A DNA stretch of 64,000 nt from Verrucomicrobiia bacterium (GTDB lineage Bacteria; Verrucomicrobiota; Verrucomicrobiia; Verrucomicrobiales; DEV007): positions 1-64,000 of the forward strand of contig JAGRPB010000003.1 in NCBI GenBank assembly GCA_020439945.1, in the 5' to 3' direction. Each line of letters begins with the position of its first letter. Position 1 is the stretch's first letter. The position numbers were made by a program, and so were the translations under genes. Below are positions 25,653 through 35,171 of this stretch, piece by piece. The notes beneath the pieces were generated by a model, which worked only from the letters and a program-made list of their open reading frames with translations, had not been told where the DNA came from and did no database searches.

Positions 25653-25810
25653 AACCGTCATCGTTTTTTGATTCGAACGACACGGTTTCCTCCGCCGACC
25701 GAGCGAGGATCGGCAAATACCCGCTCCCAAAATCGGCAGCCATCCTCCCGACATTCCGGAGGCAACTCCGAAAAAAAGGAGTCGCCTTCCCGACATCCCG
25801 TCCGCCATCG

Positions 25811-25866
25811 AAGAGGGTACAGGGCGGGACCAAAGAGGGTTGGGTCAGTCACTCAACAGGGTTGAA
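25811..25866. repeat. dispersed ACCCTGTT repeat, copy 3
   Basis: Read on the minus strand: TTCAACCCTGTTGAGTGAC, then CCAACCCTCTTTGGTC, then a third weaker unit ACCCTCTT. It lies between converging genes and supplies the last codons and stop of the DUF2071 gene. It matches copies at 4.0, 11.8 and 59.9 kb. Confidence 0.65.
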
Positions 25867-26740
25867 TGTCGCCTATCTTCAAAAACGTCGAAGTCCTCTC
25901 ACATCTGCCCGGGGCGAGGCTTAGACCGTGGGTTGAGGGTTGAATGGTCCTGACGGATTGAACTCGCGGCGGCGCAGACGTTAGGAGCGCCGCCTTGTTC
26001 GCTTTTGGTATTTCGGAGGTCATTGTCGGCTCCGAGTGCCATTCGTGCGGAATGTCCCGCATCAGAAGCGCATGGTCCAACTCGAGGCTACCAGCCGGGA
26101 AAATCGAGTGATCATCGTAGTAAGCCGAGCGAACGCAATGAACGCTCAATGGAGAGACTCGCCAATCGGAAACATTCAGTAAGAGCCCATCGAGCGCGCA
26201 GGAGTCAGGCCTGGTCGAATACCCGATGCAACCTGCCTCGAAAAACTCGGACGAATCATTCAGTGACGGGAAGACGGATGCATCGGGAAAATCTTCAGTC
26301 TCGCTGGCTTCAAGCTCGATGAGCGGCTGTTCAATGTCGTCTGCAACTATGCGCATCGAAATCTGTCCGTCACGATCCTCCACTATGAACTCCGAATGAT
26401 GGTGAACACCGGGAAAGATCCGCCCTCCAGCAAATGCATTCATCCGGGAGTCAGTGTCTCGCCGTGGGACGAAAACACCCTGCTGGGTCTCCCCGTAATC
26501 GTCCTCCCATTCGACGGCGATGCGGTGAGCGGAATTCTCGCTGGAAATACCAGTAAAGCTCGGAAACCCCTTGGGTCGAATGCCCTCCAATCGGATGAGG
26601 CAGATACCAGCAATCGCATGCCCGCCAACCAACTTCGGCCGGAATCTTGTAGGCAATACGAGGCGAGCAACATCAGGCGCAACCCTGTAGTTCAGCAGGA
26701 TACGCCGACGAATCGTGCCTGTGATCGCGGGTATCTTCAT
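25853..26740 (-). CDS. DUF2071 family protein (acetoacetate-decarboxylase-like fold)
   Basis: 295 aa. The N-terminus (ILLNYRVAPDVARLVLP, then RPKLVGGHAIAGICLIRL) is the DUF2071 signature, with HHSEFIVEDRDG and the C-terminal LDHALLMRDIPHEWHSEP also present. The function of the family is unknown. Family members usually end soon after HEWHSEP; here about 50 extra residues follow with no family-like character, and the frame ends inside repeat copy 3, so the tail may have been created by a lost stop or insertion of the repeat. Codon use is somewhat less G+C-rich than the neighbours. Confidence 0.75.
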   Translation of the reverse strand: MKIPAITGTIRRRILLNYRVAPDVARLVLPTRFRPKLVGGHAIAGICLIRLEGIRPKGFPSFTGISSENSAHRIAVEWEDDYGETQQGVFVPRRDTDSRMNAFAGGRIFPGVHHHSEFIVEDRDGQISMRIVADDIEQPLIELEASETEDFPDASVFPSLNDSSEFFEAGCIGYSTRPDSCALDGLLLNVSDWRVSPLSVHCVRSAYYDDHSIFPAGSLELDHALLMRDIPHEWHSEPTMTSEIPKANKAALLTSAPPRVQSVRTIQPSTHGLSLAPGRCERTSTFLKIGDIQPC

Positions 26741-26888
26741 TTTCTGGAGAACACGTAGCTACTACCTTCCGACTCAATTCGGAGGATGCCTAGGCTTAGC
26801 GGGTCAGGGCGCAAGCTTCAAGACGGAAAGGGTCGCGGAGACCTAAACCTCGGGGAGAAGCGAGCCGAAAGTTTTCGCCCCTCTTTCG

Positions 26889-27995
26889 TCAGCCTTCGAA
26901 CTGACCCGGCTTCAGGTACGGCTTCAACGATTCGAAGCGCCATTCTATTTCGGCGATCTCTTCATCGTTAAGGGTAAGATCGCGGAGGATGGGTTTTTCG
27001 GGGGTGATGCCGTTGGGGCCGTATTCTCGGGAGAGCCTGTTTCGCCAGACGCCGCGCAGGTTCAGCAGGTGCAGGCTGTAGCCGCGGAGGTCGCCGGGGA
27101 GGACACGGGAGAGGTTCAGCATCAGGGTCAGCTTGGCGTAGGCGTCCTTGAGTTTTTCGGGATCGGAACCGCTGCGCATGAGTTTCCAGATCTGGGCGAG
27201 GAGGTCGGCGTAGGCGCTGCGCTCGGTGACGAGGCCCTCGGTCCCGAGGCGGGATTCGTAGAGCCAGCCGAAGGCGCCTCGGGCGCTGAATACGCTGCGA
27301 ATGTGGGGCGAGGCGAGCAACGCGCGAGTGCGGCCGATGACGTCGCCGGATTCTTCTTTCACGTAGCCGAAATTCGGGAATTCCCGGGCCAGTTCGATCA
27401 GCAGTTCGGTGGAGGGCGAGACACCGCCGCGCCGAGCGGTGGTCTGGATCATGACAGGTCGGTCGGTGATGACCTCGGCGAGGGCGCGCCAGTATTGGCG
27501 GAGATCGTCCTGGGTCTTACCGGTGTCGGGCGGCCGCGAGATGACGGCCACGGACGGGAGCTGCTTCGCGTGGCGGGCGTAGACGAGCATGTCGTCGGTG
27601 TCGGTGCCCTGCACGCCGAGACAGAGCGCGGTGGTCGTGAGCTTCTCGGCGGTGGCGGCGAGGACTTCCATGCCCTCGAGTTTCTCGTCGCGGGTCAGGA
27701 GATCGACGCTGTCGTTCGACTGCGGCCAGATCATGCCGGGGCTTTCGCACCAATCGACGAAGCGCGCGGACCGGGCGAGCGTCTCGTAATCGACGGCGCC
27801 AGTCTCGGTGTAGGGCGTGGAGAGAATGGGGAACGGCCCACGAAATCGGGGATAGTCGGGGCTGCGGAGTTTCACCGGCACCTGTTCGGCGCTCCGGGCG
27901 CGGACGATCGACCAGGGCAACGCCGCACTCGCCGCGGCACCGGCCAACGAAGTCTTCAACAGGCCGCGTCTGGATAGGAAATGATTTCTGTTCAT
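26889..27995 (-). CDS. Tat-exported dihydrodipicolinate-synthase-like protein
   Basis: 368 aa from the ATG at 27995, which gives a twin-arginine signal (LSRRGLLKTSLAGAAASAAL). The body is a DHDPS/NAL-type TIM barrel: FPILSTPYTETGAVDY near residue 55 and YVKEESGD with the Schiff-base lysine (Lys213). The usual tyrosine-bearing YNxPxR block is replaced by VMIQTTARRG (181-190), so the classical DHDPS proton relay is missing. DHDPS-like aldolases are normally cytosolic; exported forms occur in PVC bacteria and their substrates are unknown. A role in cleaving a keto-acid sugar in the periplasm is only a guess. Confidence 0.82.
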   Translation of the reverse strand: MNRNHFLSRRGLLKTSLAGAAASAALPWSIVRARSAEQVPVKLRSPDYPRFRGPFPILSTPYTETGAVDYETLARSARFVDWCESPGMIWPQSNDSVDLLTRDEKLEGMEVLAATAEKLTTTALCLGVQGTDTDDMLVYARHAKQLPSVAVISRPPDTGKTQDDLRQYWRALAEVITDRPVMIQTTARRGGVSPSTELLIELAREFPNFGYVKEESGDVIGRTRALLASPHIRSVFSARGAFGWLYESRLGTEGLVTERSAYADLLAQIWKLMRSGSDPEKLKDAYAKLTLMLNLSRVLPGDLRGYSLHLLNLRGVWRNRLSREYGPNGITPEKPILRDLTLNDEEIAEIEWRFESLKPYLKPGQFEG

Positions 27996-28110
27996 GGGAA
28001 TTCTGAGGACGAACGCCCCCAAGATTAGCGTGATTCCATTTTGAAAGCGAGATCCTGGCTTTGGCACGTAGGTCTTGACGCCAATGAAGAGAGTCGATTA
28101 GCAATTTCCA

Positions 28111-29733
28111 ATGCAAATGAATGGGCGCTTGAACCTTACTCGCCATGTGGGTGCTCTGTCGTTAGGATTTTTCGCGACGCTGGGCGCGCTTGTGTTTGGG
28201 GAAGAGGAGCTCCCCGAGCCCCGCAAGCTCCTCTTTTTCGATCTCTGGAAGCTCGACGCCTGGAACCAAATCGAGTTGCTCCCCGGCGAACCGCGCTGGA
28301 TTCCCGAGGCGACCTATGTCGATCCCGCCGGCCCGACCCGGGGGGTGCATTTCCCGACCGTCTGGCACGACGAGGAAACGGGGAAATGGCGAATGGTTCA
28401 TTCGCTGAACTGGAGTCCCTTCACGCTGATGGCCGCCGAGAGCGACGACGGCATCGCGTGGCATCCGCTCGTTGTTCCGGATGCGCGGCCGACGGGCGAA
28501 AAGCTCGCCCCGCACCATGTTTTCACCCTGCCCTCGGGTGCCGGCAGTGGCGCCTATCGTGATCCGCGGGAAACCGACGGGTGGCGTTGGCGGATCTTCG
28601 CCCGGCAGGACGGTGACCCGGTGATCGAGCGCGCACTGGCCGACCCGAATCACCGGTGGCACGAGGAGGCGAAAGCTGTCTCTGCGGGCGGCGAGAAGAA
28701 ACCCTACCTCAGCGAGGCCGTCACGCTGGTCTCGCACGACGGGCTTCACTGGGAACTCAAGACGGGCGGTGCCTGGGATTGGGGACGTGATGACTGGTTT
28801 CCGGAGCCCCCGGTGTTCGCCTTCTGGAATGAGAAGGCGAAGCGCCATGTGATGACGGTTCGACCGGGCTGGGGCGACCGGCGACAATGCCTTCGGTTTT
28901 CGGAGAATCTGCAAGAGTGGAGTGATCCGGAGCTGCAGTTCCAACCGGACCCGCTCGACACGGAAGGCCCCCTGGGCATGTACGGGCTGCCGGTCATCCC
29001 CGTCGGCAACGGCGCCGGCTATGTCGGGCTGCTCTGGATCTTTCACAACGGCAGCAGCGAGCCGGTGAACAGCTACAACCAGTTTTTCGGAACCATGGAC
29101 GCCCAACTGGCCTACAGCTACGACGGCATCCGGTTCGTCCGGGGACCGCGGGAGCCGTTCATCAGACTGAATCCCATGCCGGAACCCGGATGCACTCAGG
29201 TTCGCCCGTGCAGCCTGGTGGAGACGGAGACCGAAATCCGAATCTACTCCGAGGCCCACCGGGGCGAGCACGGCCGCGAACGCAGCGAGCAGAAGCAGGC
29301 CGGGGACGAGCCCCTCGGCGCGATGATCCTGCACACGCTCCGCAAGGACGGCTGGATGTTCCTCCGGTCGCGCGGGGACTGGGGATCGATCCAGACGAAG
29401 CCCTTCGTCCTGTGGTCGCCGGAGATCCGCCTGAACGCGAACGCCGCCTTCGGCGAGGTGCGGTATCAGCTGACCGACGAAAAAAGCCAGCCGATCGAGG
29501 GCTTCACCTTCGACGATTGCGTGCCGTTGCGCGGCGCGGACGAAATGGCATTCCCACTGACATGGCAAGGCGCCGACTCCTCGAAAGTGCTTCGCCGTCC
29601 CGTGCGCCTGGAGGTCCGGTTCCGAAACGCGAATCTCTACGCCTTCGAGATGGCGCATCATTTCCTCGACGCCCAGGATGCCCGCCTGCTCAAGGACGGA
29701 AAAGCCATCGATTTCCGGTTGTTCGATTTCTGA
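28111..29733 (+). CDS. exported beta-propeller protein, glycosidase-like (GH32/43/62-type fold)
   Basis: 540 aa with an N-terminal hydrophobic segment (VGALSLGFFATLGALVFG). Regularly spaced motifs such as GVHFPTVWHDEETGKWRMV, AYRDPRETDGWRWRIFA, WFPEPPVFAFWNEKAKRH and TMDAQLAYSYDGIRF fit a five-bladed propeller as in GH32/GH43 enzymes. Acidic residues occur at propeller positions (RDP; EPP), but no family can be named with confidence. The C-terminal 110 residues form a beta-sandwich (LNANAAFGEVRYQL). An NCS2 permease follows 59 bases downstream. It is most likely an exported carbohydrate-active enzyme. Confidence 0.7.
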   Translation: MQMNGRLNLTRHVGALSLGFFATLGALVFGEEELPEPRKLLFFDLWKLDAWNQIELLPGEPRWIPEATYVDPAGPTRGVHFPTVWHDEETGKWRMVHSLNWSPFTLMAAESDDGIAWHPLVVPDARPTGEKLAPHHVFTLPSGAGSGAYRDPRETDGWRWRIFARQDGDPVIERALADPNHRWHEEAKAVSAGGEKKPYLSEAVTLVSHDGLHWELKTGGAWDWGRDDWFPEPPVFAFWNEKAKRHVMTVRPGWGDRRQCLRFSENLQEWSDPELQFQPDPLDTEGPLGMYGLPVIPVGNGAGYVGLLWIFHNGSSEPVNSYNQFFGTMDAQLAYSYDGIRFVRGPREPFIRLNPMPEPGCTQVRPCSLVETETEIRIYSEAHRGEHGRERSEQKQAGDEPLGAMILHTLRKDGWMFLRSRGDWGSIQTKPFVLWSPEIRLNANAAFGEVRYQLTDEKSQPIEGFTFDDCVPLRGADEMAFPLTWQGADSSKVLRRPVRLEVRFRNANLYAFEMAHHFLDAQDARLLKDGKAIDFRLFDF

Positions 29734-29792
29734 GTCAACAAAGTGCCTTGCCGAGCGGGGGAACCTTCGCCACGGTGCCGAACATCGCACCC

Positions 29793-31118
29793 ATGTTCCG
29801 GCTCGCAGAAAACGGCACCACGATCACCCGCGAGTTACTCGCCGGGGTGACGACTTTCGCGGCGATGGCCTACATCCTGGTCGTGAATCCCGACATGCTG
29901 GCGATCACGGGAATGGATCGCGGCGCGCTTCTCACCGCCACGGCGTTGGCGGCGGCGACCGGCTCGATCCTGATGGCCGTCCTGACCAATTACCCGGTGG
30001 CTCTCGCGCCCGGCATGGGGCTGAATGCCTTCTTCACTTTCACCATCTGTGGCCAGCTGGAAATCCCGTGGCAGGGGGCGCTGGCGATGGTGTTCTGGAC
30101 CGGGATCCTGTTTCTCCTGCTGTCACTGACGAAGTTCCGCGAAGAGGTGGTCCGGGCGATTCCGGAACCTTTGAAGATCGGGATCCAGGCGGGAATCGGC
30201 CTGTTTATCATCGTGATCGGCCTGAAGAACCTCGGAATTTTTGCCAATCCCGCGCCGAGTTTCTTCGCTCTCCGATTGGAGAGTCTCTCGGAGGTGGCGA
30301 TGACGCCGCTGATCCTCGCGGTCCTCGGCTGCGTGTTCGCGGGGATCCTGATGCGGAAACACGTCCCCGGCGCCCTCCTTATCGCCATTTTGGCCGTCAC
30401 GATCCTCGGGCATTTTGTCGCCTCGAACGGCACACCGATCACGCCAATCCCATCGGGATTACTGTCGCTTCCCCCTTCTCCGGCACCGCTGCTTTTCGAG
30501 GCCGATTGGCTTTTTCCGTTCCGCCATTGGGGCGTCTCGTGGATTCCACTGTTGACGTTGTTTTTCGTGGATCTGTTCGACAGCGTCGGCACGCTGATTG
30601 GCGTGTCCCGTCGAGCCGGATTGGTCGACAAAGACGGGAACCTGCCCCGGATGCCTCGCGCACTCGCCGCGGATGCGAGTGCGACCGCGCTGGGCGCCTG
30701 CTTCGGATCCTCGACCACCACGGCCTACATCGAGTCGGCCACCGGAGTCGAAGCGGGCGGACGCACGGGCCTGACTGCCATCGCGACCGCGAGCTGTTTT
30801 CTCCTCGCTCTCTTTTTCTACCCGGTCATCTCGATCGTTCCCCCCGCCGCCGTGGCTCCGGCGCTCCTGATCGTCGGAGCCCTGATGCTGAAAAGCCTGC
30901 GGGATCTTTCATTTCGCGAATGGCAGGGAGTGATCGGTGCCGTGACGATCGTGCTGTTGATCCCCCTGAACTTTCAGATTGCCGAGGGGATCGCGGTCGG
31001 CTGCATCGTCTACACGATCCTGATGCTGTTCAGCGGCCGATGGCGGGAGATTCACTGGTTGCTGGGAACGCTCAGTGTGTTGTTCACCATCAAACTCATC
31101 GCCGACCTGGCGGGCTGA
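29793..31118 (+). CDS. NCS2-type nucleobase permease (AzgA-like)
   Basis: 441 aa with about 12-14 membrane segments. ATG at 29793 chosen: the frame is open upstream, but only because of the overlapping gene before it. ITRELLAGVTTFAAMAYILVVNP at the N-terminus, ALAPGMGLNAFFTFTICG (about 65-85) and FVDLFDSVGTLIGVS (about 255-270) are AzgA (adenine/guanine/hypoxanthine) landmarks, as is GSSTTTAYIESATGVEAGGRTG (about 305-325). It imports purine bases by proton symport at the inner membrane. No purine riboswitch fits in the 59-base gap upstream. Confidence 0.93.
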   Translation: MFRLAENGTTITRELLAGVTTFAAMAYILVVNPDMLAITGMDRGALLTATALAAATGSILMAVLTNYPVALAPGMGLNAFFTFTICGQLEIPWQGALAMVFWTGILFLLLSLTKFREEVVRAIPEPLKIGIQAGIGLFIIVIGLKNLGIFANPAPSFFALRLESLSEVAMTPLILAVLGCVFAGILMRKHVPGALLIAILAVTILGHFVASNGTPITPIPSGLLSLPPSPAPLLFEADWLFPFRHWGVSWIPLLTLFFVDLFDSVGTLIGVSRRAGLVDKDGNLPRMPRALAADASATALGACFGSSTTTAYIESATGVEAGGRTGLTAIATASCFLLALFFYPVISIVPPAAVAPALLIVGALMLKSLRDLSFREWQGVIGAVTIVLLIPLNFQIAEGIAVGCIVYTILMLFSGRWREIHWLLGTLSVLFTIKLIADLAG

Positions 31119-31276
31119 TACCAAACCGGAACCACCTCGATCGGCCGGTCCGCTTTTGGCTTCAGGGAAGAACCGCGACCGAGCGAGGGTCACGACATCG
31201 AATCGGGAGGTTGACCACTTTTCCTCACCCGTTCCACGATCCATGTCGGCGCACGCGTTGCCGCAGAGCGAACCCC

Positions 31277-34200
31277 TCATGGCCCGACGGGTGCCAGTAC
31301 CACACGGAAGCCATAGTGGGTGCGAATGACATCGGCCTCGGTCACCGTACGGGCAGAAGACTCCAGATTCCTGGCCTGAATCCACGATCCGCCGCGAAGG
31401 ATTCGTTTCTTTCCCTCCGGCAGGTCGACCTCGTCGCGGCACCATTCCCAGACATTGCCTCCCAGGTCGCAGATGCCGAAGTCATTCGGTTCGAAGCTCA
31501 TCACCGGGGCCGTTTTCAGGAAGCGATCCTTGAATCCTTTGATGATCACATTGCCGGGAGGGATTTCATGTTCTTCCCCCGCGTAGTTGCCGACATTGTT
31601 CGGAGGAGGCCAGGTTCCGCCCCATGGATAGACTCCAGGCAATTTCAATTGCTTGGCGACCGGGGATTCAGCGGCGTTTTCGCGATCACCGATTCCCACG
31701 GCACAACTCCATTCGTGATCGCCGGGTAGCCGGTATTCGAGTCCGGGCTCGAGAACTCCGTCCTCACTCTCGGTCCTGGTCAACCAGCGACAGAAGGCAT
31801 CGGCCTGTCCCCAGGTGATATGGGTGACGGGATGGTCCTCTCTGGCATCGTTGTTCTTCCTCAACTTTCCGATTTGGTCGTTCGCTTTCAGGAAAGCCTC
31901 GAAATCCTTGATCCGGGTCTCGAATCGACAGAATAGCACGAGATCCGCCCTCCCCTCCGCTTGCCCCAAAACGGGCACGGGAACGAACGGCATGTCCAGC
32001 GAGTTGACGAAAGGAAGGTTTCGGGTGAAGCGCTCGAGAAAGGCGGAATCACTCTCCGGGGCCTGAGATGGTGAGGTTGAGGAAGTGGCGTTCCCGTCGT
32101 CAGTCGGAGAGGCGGCGGTGGAGTGCATCAGCGTCGCAGGCTCAGCCTTCGGTTCGATCCAGAACACCCCTTTCCAGGAAGCCGTGTCCTTGAAAGAGAT
32201 GGTGTCGGCGGCCCTGCCGATCCCGTTGAACAGGTCGAGTCCGGCGTAACCCGGGCTTTGCGGTCGTTCCACGTGCCAGGCTCTCCAGCTTCCGTCTATC
32301 ATCCTCGCCGCACAGACCGGTCCACGCAGCCGAACTCGATCAGCCTGCGTGATGTCATCCGGCAGGCGCAGACGCCCCTGCGAACCGGGGCCCAGGCAAA
32401 TCACTTCACCCGCGTCACTCAGGCATACAAGATGCGTCCAACCCGCTTCAATCGCCCGCACCGGTGGCAAGTCTTCCGGAATGGCGATCGCCGTCGGACT
32501 CTCCTTCCCCCAGGTGACGACCTTGCCATTCCGCTTCAACGCAAAGGCAAAAGTCGGGTTATCCCCGGCGGCCCAGGTGGTCGCCACCGAAACGATGTCG
32601 TTCAACTGCTCGGGAGGAGCGGGGCCATTCGCTCCCAGCGTCTTTCCCCAGGCAACCACGCGGTTGTCTTGGGTGACCGCGACCACATCCTTGAAGCTGG
32701 CGGAAATGAAGCGAATCGGAGGCAGGTTTTCGGGCATCTCCGGGTCTTCCGGAATGGCGGTGACGGTCCCATCACGGAAGAGCACATAGGTCTTGGGACC
32801 AGTGATGGAGATCTGGGCGACCTCTTTCAGTTGATCTATCCTGGGGTCGTTGGAAATGACTTCGCCATTGCTGCGAATGGCAGCCCAGTAGTCCCTGTGG
32901 TATTCGACGTCGATGAAATCGTCGAAGGCTTCCGTCGGCGCGAGATCGAAGACCTTGCCTCTGGTATCGTATCCGGAACCATGGAGTTTTCCCGGCGATG
33001 AAGTCAACGCGGGAAAGGCGTTCGGCAGCGAACCCAGAATCGTGTTCGCGGTTTCGACCATGAAGGGGAGTCCCTGTGCCGCGAAGCTTTCTCGTGACTG
33101 GCTCACTTCGAGCGCCACATTTTCCTTGCCGTCATTCCGAAGCGATTGTTCGAGTCGGCCCAATTCACCATCGATCATCGAGAGCGCCGCGTCGGCCCGA
33201 TCGGCCAACTCGTCCTGCTTCTTGAGAACGGCGGCGGCATAGATCTCCCGCAACTCGACGAGTTGTTCCGGAGCACCCGCCGGAAGGGGAACGGACAAAG
33301 GACGCGAGGGGAACCCATCCAGGAGTTTGATCTCCGACTCGATGGCCTGTTTCAGGATCGTGGCTTCATTGGATCCGGAAGGATCGAGCCCCGCCAATTC
33401 GCTATTCAGGGCATTCTTGTAGTAAAGGTTGGTGTTCTCGATCCCCAGGTTCTTGAAATACGATTCTTCATAGGGAGCCAGCAGCTCGGAAACGAGGCGC
33501 GCCGCCTCGGAAGGTACAGCAGGGCGTTCGGGAGCCCGGTCGGCTGCCGGAGTGATCGGCGCCACCGGCGGGGATGACAGACCGGCGGAGGGGGCGGCCT
33601 GGGCAATCATCACCGGTTCCGGGGACGGTCCGGGTTCAGGAGGAAGTGAAACCGAAACATCGTCCGACCTGGTTGGAGAGGCTTCCGCGGAAGTGACCGC
33701 CTCCTTTCTCTCGTCGTGGTTTGGCGTGCCGTCGGCCGGGGGATCGGTGTCGCCTGCCCGCAGAGTAGTCGAAGGCCGTTCATCCTCCATCATGAGAAAT
33801 CCGAACAACCCGATCAAACAAGCCGTCAGCGTCCCAAAAATGATGGCGGGAGCGCGGCTGGTTTGGCGCTTGGCGGGCTCGATGGAAACCACGCGTTTCC
33901 CAGTATTGGCACTTCGACCGGCGAACTGGAGCTGCACTTTTCGAACCGAAGCCCCGAGGTCGTCGACCTTTCCCGGCTCCGTCGTCGTGCGGATGTGATC
34001 GAGAGCTTGCCAGAATTGCGCCACATTCTGGTAGCGCGCCTCTCGGTCGGGCTCCATCGCCCTGGCGATGACGGCGTCGAGTCGGGAATCGAGCCCCGGT
34101 TTCGCCTGTGACACCGGCGGGAAACTTCCTCGCGGCACCGATCCGGTCAGCATCTCGTAAGCCATCACTCCCAGGGCGTAGATGTCGGCGCGGTGATCCC

Positions 34201-34831
34201 CCTGCCTGCCTTTTTCAAGCTGTTCCGGGGCAATGTAATCGGGGCTGCCCATGGTGACTCCTTCGTCGGAGCCGGGAAGGCGGCGCTCGCCGGGTGCCAT
34301 GATCCGCGCGAGCCCGAAGTCGGCCACCTTCACCTGTCCTTCGACGTCGAGCATGATATTCCCCGGCTTGATATCCCGGTGGACCACCTGTCGCCGGTGG
34401 GCATAGTTGAGCGCATCGCAAATCTGTGTGAGCACGGGGATGACGTGTTCGGAAGACAGGGAACCATCCCGGATCAGTCGCGCCAGATCGGTCCCTTCCA
34501 CGTACTCCATCACGATGTAGAGCAAGCCGTCATCGGTTTCACCGAAATCGTGAACCGTGACAATTCGCGAATGCTTCATTTTCGCCATCGCCCGGGCTTC
34601 GATCAGGAAGCGCTCAGCGAACTCGGCATCGCCGGTCAGTTCCGCGGGCAGGATCTTGATGGCGACCAGACGATCGAGCTTGGGTTGCCGCGCCTTGTAA
34701 ACGGCGCCCATACCTCCCTGCCCGATCAGTTCGAGGATTTCGAACTGGGGCAATGCTTCCTGTAACGCCTCGATGCCGGGGGGCGTGAATCCACCATCAT
34801 TGCTGTCAGTGCCAGGAGAAGGTGTGTTCAT
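31277..34831 (-). CDS. Ser/Thr protein kinase - TM - RCC1-like - FGE-sulfatase fusion
   Basis: 1184 aa. Residues 30-285 are a PknB-type kinase: glycine loop IGQGGMGAVYKA, Lys59, HRDIKPGN (Asp153), DFGLA (Asp171). One membrane helix (about 328-348) follows, then a low-complexity Pro/Ser linker and a coiled stretch. The middle (about 640-870) has RCC1-like beta-propeller repeats (VVAWGKTLG, KVVTWGKES). The C-terminus (about 960-1184) is an FGE-sulfatase/SUMF1-like domain with HPVTHITWGQADAFCRWL, GNVWEWCRDE and ILRGGSW. The kinase should face the cytosol and the rest the periplasm. Such fusions occur in PVC bacteria; the FGE-like domain is not proven to act on sulfatases and may bind ligands. 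No partner gene is adjacent. Confidence 0.88.
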   Translation of the reverse strand: MNTPSPGTDSNDGGFTPPGIEALQEALPQFEILELIGQGGMGAVYKARQPKLDRLVAIKILPAELTGDAEFAERFLIEARAMAKMKHSRIVTVHDFGETDDGLLYIVMEYVEGTDLARLIRDGSLSSEHVIPVLTQICDALNYAHRRQVVHRDIKPGNIMLDVEGQVKVADFGLARIMAPGERRLPGSDEGVTMGSPDYIAPEQLEKGRQGDHRADIYALGVMAYEMLTGSVPRGSFPPVSQAKPGLDSRLDAVIARAMEPDREARYQNVAQFWQALDHIRTTTEPGKVDDLGASVRKVQLQFAGRSANTGKRVVSIEPAKRQTSRAPAIIFGTLTACLIGLFGFLMMEDERPSTTLRAGDTDPPADGTPNHDERKEAVTSAEASPTRSDDVSVSLPPEPGPSPEPVMIAQAAPSAGLSSPPVAPITPAADRAPERPAVPSEAARLVSELLAPYEESYFKNLGIENTNLYYKNALNSELAGLDPSGSNEATILKQAIESEIKLLDGFPSRPLSVPLPAGAPEQLVELREIYAAAVLKKQDELADRADAALSMIDGELGRLEQSLRNDGKENVALEVSQSRESFAAQGLPFMVETANTILGSLPNAFPALTSSPGKLHGSGYDTRGKVFDLAPTEAFDDFIDVEYHRDYWAAIRSNGEVISNDPRIDQLKEVAQISITGPKTYVLFRDGTVTAIPEDPEMPENLPPIRFISASFKDVVAVTQDNRVVAWGKTLGANGPAPPEQLNDIVSVATTWAAGDNPTFAFALKRNGKVVTWGKESPTAIAIPEDLPPVRAIEAGWTHLVCLSDAGEVICLGPGSQGRLRLPDDITQADRVRLRGPVCAARMIDGSWRAWHVERPQSPGYAGLDLFNGIGRAADTISFKDTASWKGVFWIEPKAEPATLMHSTAASPTDDGNATSSTSPSQAPESDSAFLERFTRNLPFVNSLDMPFVPVPVLGQAEGRADLVLFCRFETRIKDFEAFLKANDQIGKLRKNNDAREDHPVTHITWGQADAFCRWLTRTESEDGVLEPGLEYRLPGDHEWSCAVGIGDRENAAESPVAKQLKLPGVYPWGGTWPPPNNVGNYAGEEHEIPPGNVIIKGFKDRFLKTAPVMSFEPNDFGICDLGGNVWEWCRDEVDLPEGKKRILRGGSWIQARNLESSARTVTEADVIRTHYGFRVVLAPVGP

Positions 34832-35171
34832 GGATGCAGGGTGTGCTCCGCGGATTTTCAGTTGGGCTAAGACGTCACTCTCGGCGGAATGAGGACGTCC
34901 ACCCGCGAGACCGGTGGCCGGAAGACGGATCGGATCTCACCAGGAATAAACAAAATCGAAAAAACACGCGGGAACATCGATGTGAACAATACCGAAAGCC
35001 TGTTCATAGAATGCGGCGGTTCAGTTCCATGATCGTAGTCATAACAAATACCTATACATCTGCCTTTGACAATTTCTCCTGCGCCGCCCGGCTCAAAAAG
35101 GGGACACCCGCCACGTCGTGACGCGCGGGCTGGACGATGGCGCTATGCTTCCATGAATGAGATTCTGATCG
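34832..35171. other. intergenic region between divergent genes
   Basis: 340 bases between the kinase gene (minus) and the small gene at 35172 (plus). TTGACA occurs on the plus strand at 35067-35072 and TTGTCA on the minus strand at almost the same place, but neither has a good -10 at the right spacing. Part of it (34950-35070) is A/T-rich. No coding potential or RNA structure is recognised. Confidence 0.5.

Noticed and set aside
24339-25808. 489-codon minus-strand open frame opposite the alpha-toroid gene
   Set aside because: Gly/Val/Glu-rich translation without motifs. The plus-strand frame has a good signal peptide and a paralog in the window, so it is the real gene.
28162-29790. 542-codon minus-strand open frame opposite the beta-propeller gene
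   Set aside because: Shadow of a plus-strand gene with a signal segment and propeller repeats; no motifs of its own.
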